Counted from the first letter of the stretch, positions 46,081 to 61,560 are shown. The stretch: 64,000 nt of DNA from Physella acuta (GCF_028476545.1 NW_026732612.1:339001-403000); one strand, 5' to 3'. Numbers and translations are program-made. Notes: generated by a model not told the origin, from the sequence alone.

Positions 46081-46716
46081 TCTAATTCTTGTAGGTCTGT
46101 ACTGTCTATGATTGTTTTTTTTTTAAATTATTTTCCTGCTTTTTAAATACAACACAAAGCTGGACACAGAAATGGCAACCGAAGCACCACTGTAGTTTAT
46201 ACAACACATATTATCTTCGTGTTGAGTTGATGAAAGTTGCTTTCTTTCATGGTGCTAAGCCGTGTAGGAAAAGTGTGTTGTATGAAAAAAAATTCAATAG
46301 CTTTTTTAAAACTGATTAATAAAGAGTCTAATATGTTTCTAATAAATTTAAAAAAAATAATAACATGCTTTTTATAACCTTTTGGCTTTTAGTTAGCTTG
46401 CTTCCGCGTACTTGCTTAGTAATTAATGCTTTTACCGCGGTTCGTCAAATTAAAATTCGATATTTTAAAGAAAGTTCCAGTTAAGTTTTAGTGCTTATTT
46501 GTCCTTACAAGTTAGTTACGTCCCTTTCCTGCTTCTCTAGCCTCATTTCAGAATATAATAATCTTATTTGCAGCTTTATATATAGTAAAGACGATCGAAA
46601 CAAATTACGTATATTTTGTACTTCATTCATTATTACATATCTGCAGGAATCAAGCGAAAAACATCGATATTTGTCCTGCAAGGTAATTTTAAGTAACTGC
46701 GTGCACAAATGGTTAG
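46081..46716. other. AT-rich spacer
   Basis: No gene recognised between pseudogene D and the next SINE. Confidence 0.45.
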
Positions 46717-47200
46717 GGAAGGCGTGGTCTAATGGAGTAGCGTAGTGAGGGGCGGGGGGGGGGGGGCGGGGGGGGGGACATATGTCCCCGGGCGCCGAGC
46801 TTAGGGGGCGCCAAAATGGGTTGGAAAAATAAGTTGAAAGGTTGAGGGGGGCGCAAATCAAAATCTCGAGGGGGGGGGGGGGGGTGCAAATCGGAAGTTT
46901 GAGGGGGGGGGGTGCAAATCGAAATCTCGAGGGGGGTGCAAATCGAAGAGTTTGTCCCCGGGCGCCGGGAAGGGTCGCTACGCCTCTGGTCTAATGGTAA
47001 AGCTAACGAATGCTAACACGAAAGTCTCGGATCCCGGGCTCGTATCTGTAGAACGTCCTGGGCCCACCCAGCTCTGATGAGTACCTGACGGTATGTAAAC
47101 AAAGGCGGCTAGGGCTAAGTATAGTGCTGACCACACTGTCCCAGCGAATGAAACATATATTTACTTTATCCGCCTCGTGTGTGTTGGGCAAGAAAGGGAA
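46717..47200 (+). repeat. tRNA-derived SINE split by a hAT MITE
   Basis: The head GGAAGGCGTGGTCTAATGG is separated from its continuation TAAAGCTAACG by the MITE at 46735-46988. Rejoined across the duplication it has an A box (TGGTCTAATGG) and a degenerate B box near GGATCCCGGGCTC. The body includes CCCACCCAGCTCTGATGAGT and AGTGCTGACCACACTGTCCC, shared with 2515-2700. Confidence 0.7.
46735..46988. mobile_element. hAT-like MITE with perfect 8-bp target duplication
   Basis: Ends GAGTAGCGTAGTGAGG and GGTCGCTACGCCTCTG, flanked on both sides by GTCTAATG (46727-46734, 46989-46996). The interior is G-rich, with repeated GGGGGTGCAAATCGAAA blocks and two CCCCGGGCGCCG motifs. Confidence 0.9.
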
Positions 47201-48281
47201 AATATGATTATTGGACCTAAAGTTAGAACAGCAAAGACTTGCTCCAGGTAGGAGGTCCCATCTGTGTTTACCCAGTTCTGGTAATGTTTAATCGATAAAG
47301 GGGTTGACTGATCTTTAAATCACTTTAATATTATATTAATCTGTACATTTTTAACAAGTCTTTTTTCGAAATTGTAATTCGCTTAAAGTGTTAACTGTAT
47401 AAATAAATAAAGAAAATATATACGCCAAAAATTATTTTGATTAATACACTTTTAATAACTAAAGAGAATATTATGATTACATTTTTAACATAATATGTAT
47501 AAATATAACAATTTTAAATAAACAGATAACGTTATTTCATCCATTTATAATAATATATACGTTTAAAATAATTAAAAAAGATTGCCAGGGATATTTATTG
47601 CTTGTAATTTAAAAAAAAAAGTTATTTGTTAGATTTGCATTAAGGTACAATTTTATAGAACACTGGCATTGAAGAACACATTGGTTTAAATGACGTAGTG
47701 TAACTATTAACTAGGGGTTAGGCCTACACCTTATGCGTTTTTATTCGCTGTCAAACTTGTGTAAACATTTTATTTTAATAATTTTTTATTTGTTGAGATC
47801 ATGTTTTTATAAAATTATTTCAAAATAATTAAAAACCTTTCTGGAGATTAACTCTTGTTTAACACTGGATAAAAGGCCTATTTACAAAAATGCATTTTGA
47901 ACTTAATACCGAAATGCTTTCCTTAGTGACATTTATATTGAACTGAAAAATGCTATTGTTCTCATCACTGAGAAAACACCACCATAAATTATAAATATAA
48001 ATAATTTTCTTATAGAAAAATATTATTAGAAACGTTATTTTCACGCTAAATCAAAGCAGAAAACTGTGATACACATGAATGTAATTAATCTCACGGTTGA
48101 AAGAAAGGAGAAGATAGACAGTATTATTTTCTCAATACACAATCAGATTTAAAATACTTGATCAATGTTATCGTTATTACAAGAAAAATATGGAATATTG
48201 AGTGTTGATTTGGCTTACAAGTACTCTTAACTTCTTATGATGCCACAGGGTGCAGTGATAACTCTCTTTGCGCGCATTTTC
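47201..48281. other. AT-rich spacer downstream of GIMAP gene 1
   Basis: About 1.1 kb of very AT-rich DNA with no repeat family or gene recognised. Confidence 0.5.
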
Positions 48282-49359
48282 TTAGCACCCAATAGCATTC
48301 GTTTGTATCCTCAGATGCATTGTCATAATAAAACTCAGTGTATTAAAATATGAAAAAACAAATGACCACAAACTTTTTACTTCATCCACTACGGCATTCA
48401 GCATTTCAACTACAGGGTGTTTTATATTAATTTTACTTAGATCTTTTTTTATCTTTTTTATTTTTTCTTCCTGTTGTTGAAGTTCTAAACTTTTGTCTGA
48501 GTGTTTACGTATCCCCTTTAGTAGCTTGTTACACCTCTTCTTAAGAAGTCGTAAACCTCTCCACGTCTTTGTCTCGGAGTCACAAAAATTCTGCAAATCT
48601 GATAACAGCAGTTGGACATTGCGTTCGCATTCAAGGCTAATCAAAGGCAAGTGTAAATCGATAATTATTTTTTCCCGTTCTGCTTGACATTTTTTAAAAT
48701 CAGCGTTGCAGTAACGCTTGTTTTTGCTTAACTGAAATGCCATTTCTAGGACTTCCTCTACTGCGGCTTCACTTTTCTGTTTATACTTTTCATTTTCATT
48801 GTAAAACAAAACAACTCGATTTCCACATTCATGAAAGAGATCTTGTACTTCTCCTTTTTGTCGTTCCCGCCACATTTCAAATGTTAACGGCTCTTTCGAC
48901 TTTCTTTGCTTTTTCTCAAACTTGTCGCCATGTGACATAATGATAATGCAGTGATCTTTCATAAAGTTTTCACCAAAACACATTTTTAATTTCTTCACTG
49001 TGTCCCTATCTTCTGCTGTAAATCTACAGCCGTAAGCGATAACATAAAGAAAGGCGTGAATCCCTAATGGACTTGTGGCCATAATATGAGGCAGCTGTCG
49101 TGAAAAGGTATCGAACTCTTGACCTGGATTCGTATCATTTATGCCTGGAGTATCGACTACTTTGATTCTCCATTTCCCTCGCTCTACGGATTTAAGAAGT
49201 GTCCATGTTGTGCAGCCTGACAAATTGTCGCTTGTTTCAAAAATATTTTTCCTCCCTAGAATCGAGTTGCCAGACGCACTTTTACCGCCGCCCATACTGC
49301 CAATCAAAGCTAGGTCGATATTTATCTTTCTATTTTTTTTCTGTTTACACTGATCGGAC
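48282..49359 (-). CDS. GIMAP/AIG1-type GTPase 1 (main exon, 5' exon not found)
   Basis: A single long exon begins after a strong acceptor (GATTTCTTTGTAG|G) and runs to the stop at 48282, about 359 codons. The AIG1 G domain shows the P-loop GSMGGGKS, a hydrophobic SASGNSILG helix, Walker B/G3 DTPGIND, the GIMAP conserved box (HAFLYVIAYGCRFTAEDRDTV), G4-like SHGD and G5-like RVVLFYN. A charged coiled-coil region follows (LLKKRCNKLLKGIRKHSDKSLELQQQEEKIKKIKKDL), then a hydrophobic C-terminus (SLWSFVFSYFNTLSFIMTM) that could anchor it in a membrane. The family hydrolyses GTP and oligomerises on membranes; in snails it is associated with immune cells. The exon starts with a split codon (phase 1), so an upstream exon with the start codon must exist but could not be identified. 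It resembles gene 2 at 57928 closely; the P-loop differs (SMGG versus KTGV). Confidence 0.85.
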
Positions 49360-49394
49360 CTACAAAGAAATCAATTTTTTTTTGGTTTTATTAC

Positions 49395-49745
49395 TACATT
49401 TGTACATTACAACATTAACATACTACATCAGTACATCAGTACATTAGTTCATTAGAAATTGGTACAATAGAGCTTTAGGACATTAATCCTTTATTGTATT
49501 AGTTTATCAGTGCATGAGTACATGAATACAATAATTCATGAGTACAATAGTACAAAACTTACTATTACTTGGCATATTTGTACTTTATTGCATTAATATA
49601 TTACTTTAGTGCATCATAACATCAACACATCGTTAGATCAGTACATTAGTGCATAAGTCCTTTAGTGCATCAGTTTGTAAGTGTAGCCTACTAGTACATA
49701 AGTGCATTGGTATATACCAGTTCACTAGTACAGTATTATATTAGT
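49395..49745. repeat. degenerate AGTACATTAG short repeat
   Basis: Many imperfect copies of the ten-base motif AGTACATTAG (and AGTACATCAG, AGTGCATTAG). It lies 36 bp upstream of the GIMAP gene 1 exon, that is, within its presumed intron. Confidence 0.6.
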
Positions 49746-51034
<1,289 letters not shown>

Positions 51035-51215
51035 TTAGTGTTTCTTCCAGACTTTTTCTCCGGGGGGGGGGGGGTGGGGGTGGGGTGGCACTCGATATTT
51101 TCTGGGGGGGGGGTCAACATTTTTCGGTGGGCGGACACCAGTATAAGTGACGTTTACTATATAAATTCCAACTCGTTCGGAGGGGAGGGGGGCGGTAGAC
51201 TTTCTTTGAATTAGT
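51035..51215. mobile_element. degraded G-rich MITE fragment
   Basis: AGTGTTTCTTCCAGACTTTT resembles the end of the hAT MITE at 18613-18778 (CAGTGTTTCTTCCAC in reverse). It is followed by the expected long G tracts and GGGCGGTAGACTTTCTTTGA at about 51190. The second terminus is unclear. Confidence 0.45.
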
Positions 51216-51679
51216 TACGGCCACAAACAGGTGCTCTCTGTCACGTGATGGTCCCGTGTTGAGAGACAATATATTTCAGTTAAATGAGAATAAGTCTTAC
51301 ACTTAGAAGTGAATTGTGGTAGGCTGATAGGTTAAGATTGACACTAAGATGGACATTTTCTCACACAGATGAGGAAATGCTCACACACTGAGTGGGGAAT
51401 GTTCTTATAAAGACAAGGGATTTCCCTCACACATTGAACATTTGACAAAGAATATAATTTTGCAAACATGTGATTAGTATTAAACATGATTAGCTATTTA
51501 TTTGGCTGAATCAAGTTACTAGCTAACAATTAATTGTATCTACATTATTTTGCAGTTTTTCTTGTAAACGTAATATTTTATTAAATATTCTTGACAAGAT
51601 ATAACTAGGTTATATCTAATTATTTTAGGGTACGTAACTGATAGATAAAGTTGGAGAGCTGGGGATGGGGATTAGGGGA

Positions 51680-52300
51680 GATGGAGAGAAGACAGAGAAG
51701 AAGATGTCATATTAGAGGAGAGAAGACAGAGATGATGTCATATTAGAGGAGAGAAGACAGAGAAGATGATGTCATATTAGAGGAGAGAAGACAGAGATGA
51801 TGTCATATTAGAGGAGAGAAGACAGAGATGATGTCATATTAGAGGAGAGAAGACAGAGAAGATGATGTCATATTAGAGGAGAGAAGACAGAGAAGATGAT
51901 GTCATATTAGAGGAGAGAAGACAGAGAAGATGATGTCATATTAGAGGAGAGAAGACAGAGAAGATGATGTCATATTAGAGGAGAGAAGACAGAGATGATG
52001 TCATATTAGAGGAGAGAAGACAGAGAAGATGATGTCATATTAGAGGAGAGAAGACAGAGATGATGTCATATTAGAGGAGAGAAGACAGAGAAGATGATGT
52101 CATATTAGAGGAGAGAAGACAGAGATGATGTCATATTAGTGGAGAGAAGACAAAGATGATGTCATATTAGAGGAGAGAAGACAGAGATGATGTCATATTA
52201 GAGGAGAGAAGACAAAGATGATGTCATATTAGAGGAGAGAAGACAGAGAAGATGATGTCATATTAGAGGAGAGAAGACAAAGAGGATTTCATACTAGAGG
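51680..52300. repeat. 31/34-bp purine-rich minisatellite
   Basis: About 19 copies of AGAGGAGAGAAGACAGAG followed by (AAG)ATGATGTCATATT; two length variants (31 and 34 bp) alternate. The strand is strongly purine-biased and each unit carries a short palindrome, ATGATGTCAT. Confidence 0.95.
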
Positions 52301-53639
52301 AGAGAGGATTGAAGTATTTTTTGACTATTGGGGAGGGGGGGGGAGGTCTGAGTTAGAAAATTGAAACACAAATGCATGGAGTTTTCCCTATAGCTAGTTG
52401 GGTGGCTGTTTAAAGCTTTTGATGTTCCGAAGGGACATGTTGCTTATGTCATGCTGCTCATCGCTTTGTTTTTAATCAATAAACACCCATTTGTTTGTAA
52501 ATATACCTGAAAAAAAAAACAACAACAATAGTGGTCTATTTCGTATGAGTAGCAGTCATAAAAATAGTTTTGTAGGGTTACTGTAGACTAAAAAGAGTAG
52601 AGGTAGACAGCGTAAATTGATTCGTTTCGTACGTGCAACAAATGCTGCTAAGATGGTAGCTGCTTACCTCATCTTAATGTAGCACAAAATCCTGCATGTG
52701 TTATGTATAGAAATAATGGTAGAACTATTTGTAATACATAATTTGTCCATCCTAATCCCCTTTAATGTAAAAAAAAATGAGGAATCCAGATTTTCTTTTA
52801 CTCATGTTGCAAGCTTCTAAACATCTGGATTTCTGTCAGACTTTTGCTTCTCCCCCCACCCCAAAAGAAAAAAATATCATCGCAGACTTGCGGGGGGGGG
52901 GGGGGGGGGACAGACGACCTCGAGTCCAGTTAATCTACTCATGAGTCTCTGCTTAGCCAGCGTATATTCTACAGATAAAGAACATCACCCCCCCCCTCTT
53001 CCCGAAGTATGTTTGAATATCTGTACATTCATTTTTCTGACTTCTACATGTTCATTCCATGAGACGTGATACTGGTGCCTTATCTCTTTTCTACGAGCTC
53101 TTATAGATGTGAGATTCCAACATTGTCTGGATACACTAATGCAAAACACGGTCTCTTCATAAGTCAATAAACAAATTGAATTTTTCAAACTGCGCAATGG
53201 ACCATCACATAAATAAATTATTCATTAAAATATACAAAGTGCATGTTATATTAAAGCTTTTATATTTAACTTATAGGAAGAAAATAACACAAAAAGTTAT
53301 TTACTTTTTAATCAGGATAACAAAATGAATATATATTTTTAGGTCAATGTATAAAAAAAAGCATTTTTATTTTGAGACTTACAGCTTAGGCCTCAACTAA
53401 AAGCAAAATTTGAATAATTTAAACAAAATAATTAATTGTAAACGATTCTAATTAAGTTGGATTGTTTTATAAAATTAAAGGCACGTTGATTGAACACAAA
53501 GGCAAAATGAACAAAACGCTAACAAGGGTAGGCGAATACACCTCAGGTGATGTTATGTAAAAGTAATGTATCGATTTACATGCAAATTAAACAGAATCCA
53601 CCCGGTTTTCTGACCTCGACACATCTATCTATATACATG
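52301..53639. other. spacer without recognised gene
   Basis: Contains a G-run at about 52891-52909 and AT-rich DNA. A minus-strand frame near 52985-53197 has no recognisable domain and was not called. Confidence 0.45.
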
Positions 53640-53946
53640 CAGAGGCGTAGCGAGGGGGGGGGGGCGGGGTGCGGACCGCACCGGGTGACACCATTTAGAG
53701 GGGTGACACCAAGGCAAAAAATAGCAAAAAAATTTAGAGAAAAATGATAATAATACTTAATTAAGTGATTAATTCGAGTGTGAGATAGTCGAAATTTGAG
53801 GGGGTGGGGGTGCAAATCGAAAGTTTGAGAGGGAAGGGGGGGGGGGGTGCAAATCGAAAGTTTGCCCCGCGAAGGGTGGCTATGCCTCTGGGGGGTGACA
53901 CCATTAAGTGCCGCACCGGTTGACACCCGACCTCGCTAAGCCACTG
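53640..53946. mobile_element. composite hAT-like MITE with perfect 8-bp target duplication
   Basis: From CAGAGGCGTAGCGAGG to CTCGCTAAGCCACTG, flanked by TATACATG on both sides (53632-53639, 53947-53954). The inside carries another MITE end (GGCTATGCCTCTG at about 53878-53890). It is the reverse-orientation equivalent of 45389-45692, including the GTCACCCGGTGCGG-type outer segments. Confidence 0.9.
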
Positions 53947-53954
53947 TATACATG

Positions 53955-56620
<2,666 letters not shown>

Positions 56621-56993
56621 TCTATATATATATATATAATTCTCTTCGTAGAGACATTAAAAAACACCACGCAGCTTAGCCATCACCTTCATCCCCACCT
56701 GTCAGGTGAGCTGTGGCCCACTCCGAATGTTTACAATCGTAGAGCCGGGTTAGTTACGGCTATTAGGGGCAGATAATTTAGTATTAAACGATTTGAATCG
56801 AAGGGGAGGTAACCATTTCTGATTGATCTTTTCTTTGTCTGTAAATGTAAATGGCTGCTTTCACTGGACGGGAGGAGGGGGGGGGGGAATGCAGGGCGGG
56901 AGGGGGTAGTGTTGAATTCACAAATATGAATTGCTGATAAGCAGAAAATAGAACAACTAGATGGCGGCGTATACTACGTCGCGGGTCAGCTCG
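56621..56993 (+). mobile_element. Helitron-like non-autonomous element
   Basis: Runs from TCTATATATATATATAATTC to hairpin GGCGGCGTATACTACGTCGC plus GGGTCAGCTCG, followed by T. The base before TC is T. It carries the blocks GGGGCAGATAATTTAGT and GAAGGGGAGGTAAC and a G-run at about 56876-56887. Confidence 0.8.
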
Positions 56994-57185
56994 TTAATAT
57001 AAATACCGTAATATATTAATATGAATTAAAACAGACGAAAAGTACACCAATGTCAACTAAAATAGAAGTTAGACTGTCCTTAGTTAAAAAAAAAGAAAAT
57101 CAACAGCATCATGAACTACATTTGCCTGTCTTATAAATCCAGTAGGATATATGATTTCCTATTATCAATACAAGGATATCCTTAG

Positions 57186-57360
57186 CAGAGGCGTAGCGAG
57201 GGCGGGGCTGGGCGGGGGTTGCGGACCGCACTGCGTGACACCATTTAAGGGGGGGGTGACACCAAGGCAAAAAAAATGGCAAAATGTAAAGAAGAAAAAT
57301 ACTTTTTGCCAGTTTAATTAATGATTAATTAAAGTTAAACAGTCTTTCAAGCGAAAATCT
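57186..57360. mobile_element. hAT-like MITE, one end preserved
   Basis: Starts CAGAGGCGTAGCGAGGGCGG and continues TGCGGACCGCACTGCGTGAC, ACCATTT and GGTGACACCAAGGCAAAAAA as in 53640-53946. The other terminus is not recognisable; the end coordinate is where similarity fades. Confidence 0.6.
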
Positions 57361-57432
57361 ACAATTTTCACAACGTGCTAACTATAGAGACAACAATTCT
57401 ACATCCAACTGTATTATTAGCAGACTATAGAT

Positions 57433-57649
57433 CAGGGGTCTCCAAACTTTTCAGTCCGAGGGCCACATTAACTATCAAATTTCAGTTCGGGGGCCAGTTT
57501 CTTCCAGGCATGTCTTTGATTTTTCTGGGCCAAGTTCCTCAGCCATTACCAACAAACGTTTTTTTCCTGGACAAAAAGATCTCCGCGGGCCGGATGAGAG
57601 GACCTCGCGGGCCGCATCCGGCCCACGTGCCGTAGTTTGGAGACCCCTG
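57433..57649. mobile_element. hAT-type MITE with perfect 8-bp target duplication
   Basis: CAGGGGTCTCCAAACTTTTC and TAGTTTGGAGACCCCTG are inverted ends, flanked by CTATAGAT on both sides (57425-57432, 57650-57657). The interior has GGGCCACATTAA and GCGGGCCGCATCCGGCCCAC, the style of widespread hAT MITEs. Confidence 0.92.
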
Positions 57650-57927
57650 CTATAGATAATCACCGCCACCTATCCTTACTACTCAAATTAAAGTTCACAG
57701 CATCATAAATAAAAGGGAAAGACCTAATCAAAATGTTTTAATTACAAGCTTTCATATGACTGTGCTATAAAAAGAAGAAAACATGCATTTCTTTTAATAT
57801 CTAACAATGCACCACAATTTAAATGACTAAAAAGAGAAGATTAGGTCACTTATCAAATTCTTAGTTAAGGTATTCAATACATAATTTAGCGATCTATGTG
57901 TCGGGTTTGTAATGCCACATATGCAGA

Positions 57928-59130
57928 TTACGACTCCGTCTGATAATCACTTTGATATTGATAGCAGGGTAGATTTTTAATAGTTATCAAAAGCATGGAA
58001 GCATATACTTTAAAAACAGCCAGACAAAAACCTTGGACCATATCTATGATCTCTCTAAGCTTTTCCACAAAAGGATGTTTGATTTTAATTTTTCTGAGCT
58101 CTTTTTTTAATTGTAATATTTTTTCCTCCATTCGTTGAAGTTGTAAACTTTTGTCTGTGTGCTTACGTATCCCTCTTAGTAGCTTGTTGCACCTCTTCTT
58201 CAGAAGTCGTAAATCTCCCCAAGTCATCCTTTCAGAATGAATGAAATCCTTCAAATCTGACTGCAATCGTTCGACATTGCGCTCGAATTCATATGTAACT
58301 TGAGATAAACGCAGGTCAGCAATTATTTTTTTTCTTTCGACTTGACATTTTTTAAAATCTGCGTTGCAGTAGCGCTTGTTTTTGCTCAATTGAAAAGCCA
58401 TTTCTAGAACTTCATTCACTGCTGCTTCTCTTTTCTCGGTATACTCGCCTTCTGTATTGTAGAACAAAACAACTCGATTTCCACATTCATGAAAGAGATG
58501 TTGCACTTCTCGTTTTTGTCGTTCCCGCCACATTTCAAATGTTAACGGCTCTTTTGAATTTCGTTGATTTTCTTCAAACTTGTCGCCATGGGTCATAATG
58601 ATAATGCAGTGATCTTTCATAAAGTTTTCACCAAAACACATTTTTAGTTTCCTCACGGTTTCCCTATCCTCTGCTGTAAATCTACAGCCGTAGGCGATAA
58701 CAAAAAGAAGGGCGTGGAACCCTAATGGACTTGTGACCATGATATTAGGCAGCTGTCGTGAAAAGGTATCGAGTTCTTGATTCGGATCTGTATCGTTAAA
58801 GCCTGGGGTATCGACTACTTTGACTCTCCATTTCCCTCGCTCTCCGGATTTAGGAAGTGTCCAAGTTGTGCAGGTTGAACAATTGTCGCTTGTTTCAAAA
58901 ATATTTTTCCTCCCTAGAATGGAGTTCCCAGACGCACTTTTACCAACGCCGGTTTTCCCAATAAGAGCTAGATCGATTGCTATCTTCCTTTCTTTCATTC
59001 TCTTACATTTTTGTGTATACGCGTAAAGTGTCCTGAATTGTAAAAAACAATATATTAGACATGGCCTGGAATATAATAAACACATAAGAAGAAAAATAAA
59101 AGACAACATGCATGCTGCTAACAAAGACAT
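57928..59130 (-). CDS. GIMAP/AIG1-type GTPase 2
   Basis: The open frame gives 400 aa. The G domain has the canonical P-loop GKTGVGKS (58-65), DTPGFND (~107), the conserved GIMAP box HALLFVIAYGCRFTAEDRETV, THGD (G4-like) and RVVLFYN (G5-like). A coiled-coil segment and a hydrophobic C-terminus (FCLAVFKVYASMLLITI) follow. Expected role: GTP-binding membrane-associated oligomer of the immune-associated GIMAP family. The start is uncertain. The first 32 residues (MSLLAACMLSFIFLLMCLLY) could be an N-terminal membrane segment, but gene 1 splices in at the equivalent place, and here an acceptor (TTTACAATTCAG|G at 59032/59033) fits the same phase. The exon may therefore begin at 59032, with the upstream part being intron. 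An internal ATG at 58998 is a third option. The product is highly similar to gene 1 and in the same orientation, 8.6 kb away. Confidence 0.85.
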   Translation of the reverse strand: MSLLAACMLSFIFLLMCLLYSRPCLIYCFLQFRTLYAYTQKCKRMKERKIAIDLALIGKTGVGKSASGNSILGRKNIFETSDNCSTCTTWTLPKSGERGKWRVKVVDTPGFNDTDPNQELDTFSRQLPNIMVTSPLGFHALLFVIAYGCRFTAEDRETVRKLKMCFGENFMKDHCIIIMTHGDKFEENQRNSKEPLTFEMWRERQKREVQHLFHECGNRVVLFYNTEGEYTEKREAAVNEVLEMAFQLSKNKRYCNADFKKCQVERKKIIADLRLSQVTYEFERNVERLQSDLKDFIHSERMTWGDLRLLKKRCNKLLRGIRKHTDKSLQLQRMEEKILQLKKELRKIKIKHPFVEKLREIIDMVQGFCLAVFKVYASMLLITIKNLPCYQYQSDYQTES

Positions 59131-59249
59131 ATATATATATATATATATATATTAAAAAGCAGAGGATTTAGAATGAATAAAAAAATATTTAGTAAACCAC
59201 TGCAAGTATAAATACAAACAAGTTAATAAAAAGTCTAGTAACAATTTAA

Positions 59250-59637
59250 GCGCAATTTCCTTAATTAATTTCTTTGTGACCGAACGAAAGGATATTTTTG
59301 AAAACTTATTCGGCAATATTGTTCTAAATTATGGCGGGAATCGATTGGTAAATGTTTCAAGTCGCTAAGTGGTCTGGTTGCCGAGATATGGGCCAAAAAC
59401 TGCATTTTTTTGAGTTTTTTTTGTTTTTCCTGGAAATCCAGGAAGGAATTCCGGGAATGTTTTTGGCCCACAATCATCCTCGGAACTTGCTTAACATATT
59501 TGCTTTTGGAACTAGTCCTCGATATTGCTTCGTTGAGGAGGAGATACGACTTAAAGCTGCGGACACACATCCATCCGGACACACATCCATCCAGAAATGA
59601 CGGGTTAATAATCAGAATTCTTGTAAGGAAATTGCGC
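59250..59637. mobile_element. MITE with 14-bp inverted ends and TAA target duplication
   Basis: The ends GCGCAATTTCCTTA and TAAGGAAATTGCGC are perfect inverted repeats, flanked by TAA on both sides (59247-59249, 59638-59640). A three-base TAA duplication suggests the PIF/Harbinger superfamily. The interior has no transposase; frames of 76-105 aa on both strands lie inside the element and were not called. Confidence 0.8.
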
Positions 59638-59640
59638 TAA

Positions 59641-60033
59641 AAAATACACTATGGTAAAACCAGACACAACAGGAGCTCTAGAAACCAGAAAAACAAATGG
59701 GCGAATCACACACACCGAACCCAATACAAATTTTACCTTGATTCGTTTCAACCACAGAAAAACATATCTATAATAAAAGGGTTTTAAACACAGTCAGATA
59801 TATTATATATAGCTGCAATCGAAGCGTATGCATGTTCTGTATACTGTTATCGCTCAACATTGGGATGCTGCCTTCGTTATTCAATCGTTATTCCGGAAAA
59901 ACCCTATATTACGTATTTTGTTTCCATGAAATGAGTTATATCTTGAAAACTGTAAGCATGCGCAATGTAAACTTTTTTTTAAACTGAATACTATGCTGTT
60001 ATATTTCAACGTAGATTTTACTTATTATGTTTG

Positions 60034-60064
<31 letters not shown>

Positions 60065-60132
60065 TTTTAATAGTAATAATTTACCTATAGTTCTTTTAGT
60101 AATAAATGTGAGCAATATTCTAGAGAATGTAT
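59641..60132. other. spacer upstream of GIMAP gene 2
   Basis: No gene recognised; a short (TA)n tract is at 60037-60060. Confidence 0.45.
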
Positions 60133-60322
60133 CTGAGTGAGTGAGTGAGTGGGTGAGTGGGTGAGTGGGTGAGTGGGTGAGTGGGTGAGTGGGTGAGTGA
60201 GTGAGTGAGTGAGTGAGTGAGTGAGTGAGTGAGTGAGTGAGTGAGTGAGTGAGTGAGTGAGTGAGTGAGTGAGTGAGTGAGTGAGTGAGTGAGTGAGTGA
60301 GTGAGTGAGTGAGTGAGTGAGT
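60133..60322. repeat. (GAGT)n tetranucleotide repeat
   Basis: About 47 copies of GAGT with GGGT variants towards the left end. Long THSL-type frames across it are artefacts. Confidence 0.97.
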
Positions 60323-60949
60323 CAGATAGTTTGTCAAAGAAACTGCCGTATAACATAACATGAACTCAATTACGACCTAAACTGTAGTAAAATGTCTATG
60401 TTTACCCGATTTTATTTTCTTATCTCTTGAATATTGTTTAACTGGCATACGTAAAATACAATAATTATTTAAACACTTATTATAGTGTTACTCAATACTC
60501 TAATTTAGTAAAACATATAAAACAACTTTCTGTTTCTTAATTCTTTTCTCCATAGTGATATGCTATCTGTTAATACAGCAACTGGCGCTAGCTGATGCTG
60601 TCTCTTTTCCAAGTTTTCTACCAGCTCAAATATTTTTCAGGAAAATTAGTGAAGTGTTTTTTTACTTGCTAATACATGCTTTATTTAGATGGAGTTCGGG
60701 GTTTTCCCTTTTCATCACAGCTAATGCCCTTGTGAAATATCTTTTGACGTCCAATTTAGCCTACGTGTAATTATTATTTAATATACCGATACAAATGTAT
60801 CCCAAATGCTACACGTCATTATATTTAAAATATAATCCAAAATATAATATGCAATATAATGCAATACAATTGTTTCTAAAATAATTTCTACATTGATCAA
60901 CACTGAGTATAAAGTCGATTTCTTTTGCAATTTACGAACTCAGCCTTAT
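60323..60949. other. AT-rich spacer
   Basis: A plus-strand frame around 60555-60770 is hydrophobic but has no recognised domain or supporting splice sites, and was not called. Confidence 0.4.
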
Positions 60950-61096
60950 AAAAACATGAAATAACCCCCTAGAAGTCAGTTTCTAAACTTACTTTAAAAA
61001 ACATGAAATAACCCATAAAAGTCAGTTTTTAACATTACATTTAAAAACATGAAATAACCCCCTAGAAGTCAGTTTCTAACATTACTTTTAAAAACA
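60950..61096. repeat. three tandem units of ~48 bp
   Basis: AAAACATGAAATAACCCCCT plus AGAAGTCAGTTTCTAAACTT recurs three times. The unit resembles part of the interior of the element at 61790-62224 (GCGAAATAACGGCTAAAATT), so it may derive from it. Confidence 0.75.
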
Positions 61097-61099
61097 ACG

Positions 61100-61560
61100 C
61101 ACCAGAGTCCCATCAAACTTTCTCCACCCTCCCCTCCTCACATATCGCTGCAAAGTTCCGAAGCTCCGCCCTTCTTCTTTTGAGTGTGACGTCGTTTATG
61201 GACGGCCTCTAAGGGGATATTAAAGACATGATCGCACTAAGTATCAATTACAACTGGAAGTATACTAGATCTATAGGGGTCTTGAATAATCAACTTCACG
61301 GCCTTTGACGATTTTACCCCCCCCCCCACCCCCACCGTCACACCTCAGCCTACAAATTCTCCCCCACCCCCATATTCCTAGTTTTTTTTTTCTAAACAGA
61401 TTTTTTTCTAAAATATTGACTGAGCTTGGTCAAAATAGAGTACTTGAATGCATTTCTTTCCCAATGTATTAAAACAGCTGTCCAAAATGCGAAATAACGG
61501 CAGAAGTATGACGTAACGCTATCTGAGACCCGACCCACTCCTCCTCATCGCATAATCACG
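61100..61560. mobile_element. degraded copies of the 61790-62224 element
   Basis: One terminus is at about 61178-61215 (TGAGTGTGACGTCGTTTATG, GACGGCC). Interior-like sequence at 61300-61520 (CACACCTCAGCCTACAAATT, GCGAAATAACGGCAGAAGTA) matches 61900-62090 in the intact copy. Confidence 0.6.

Noticed and set aside
59999-60361. Frame encoding THSL repeats
   Set aside because: Translation of a GAGT tetranucleotide repeat; no protein signal.
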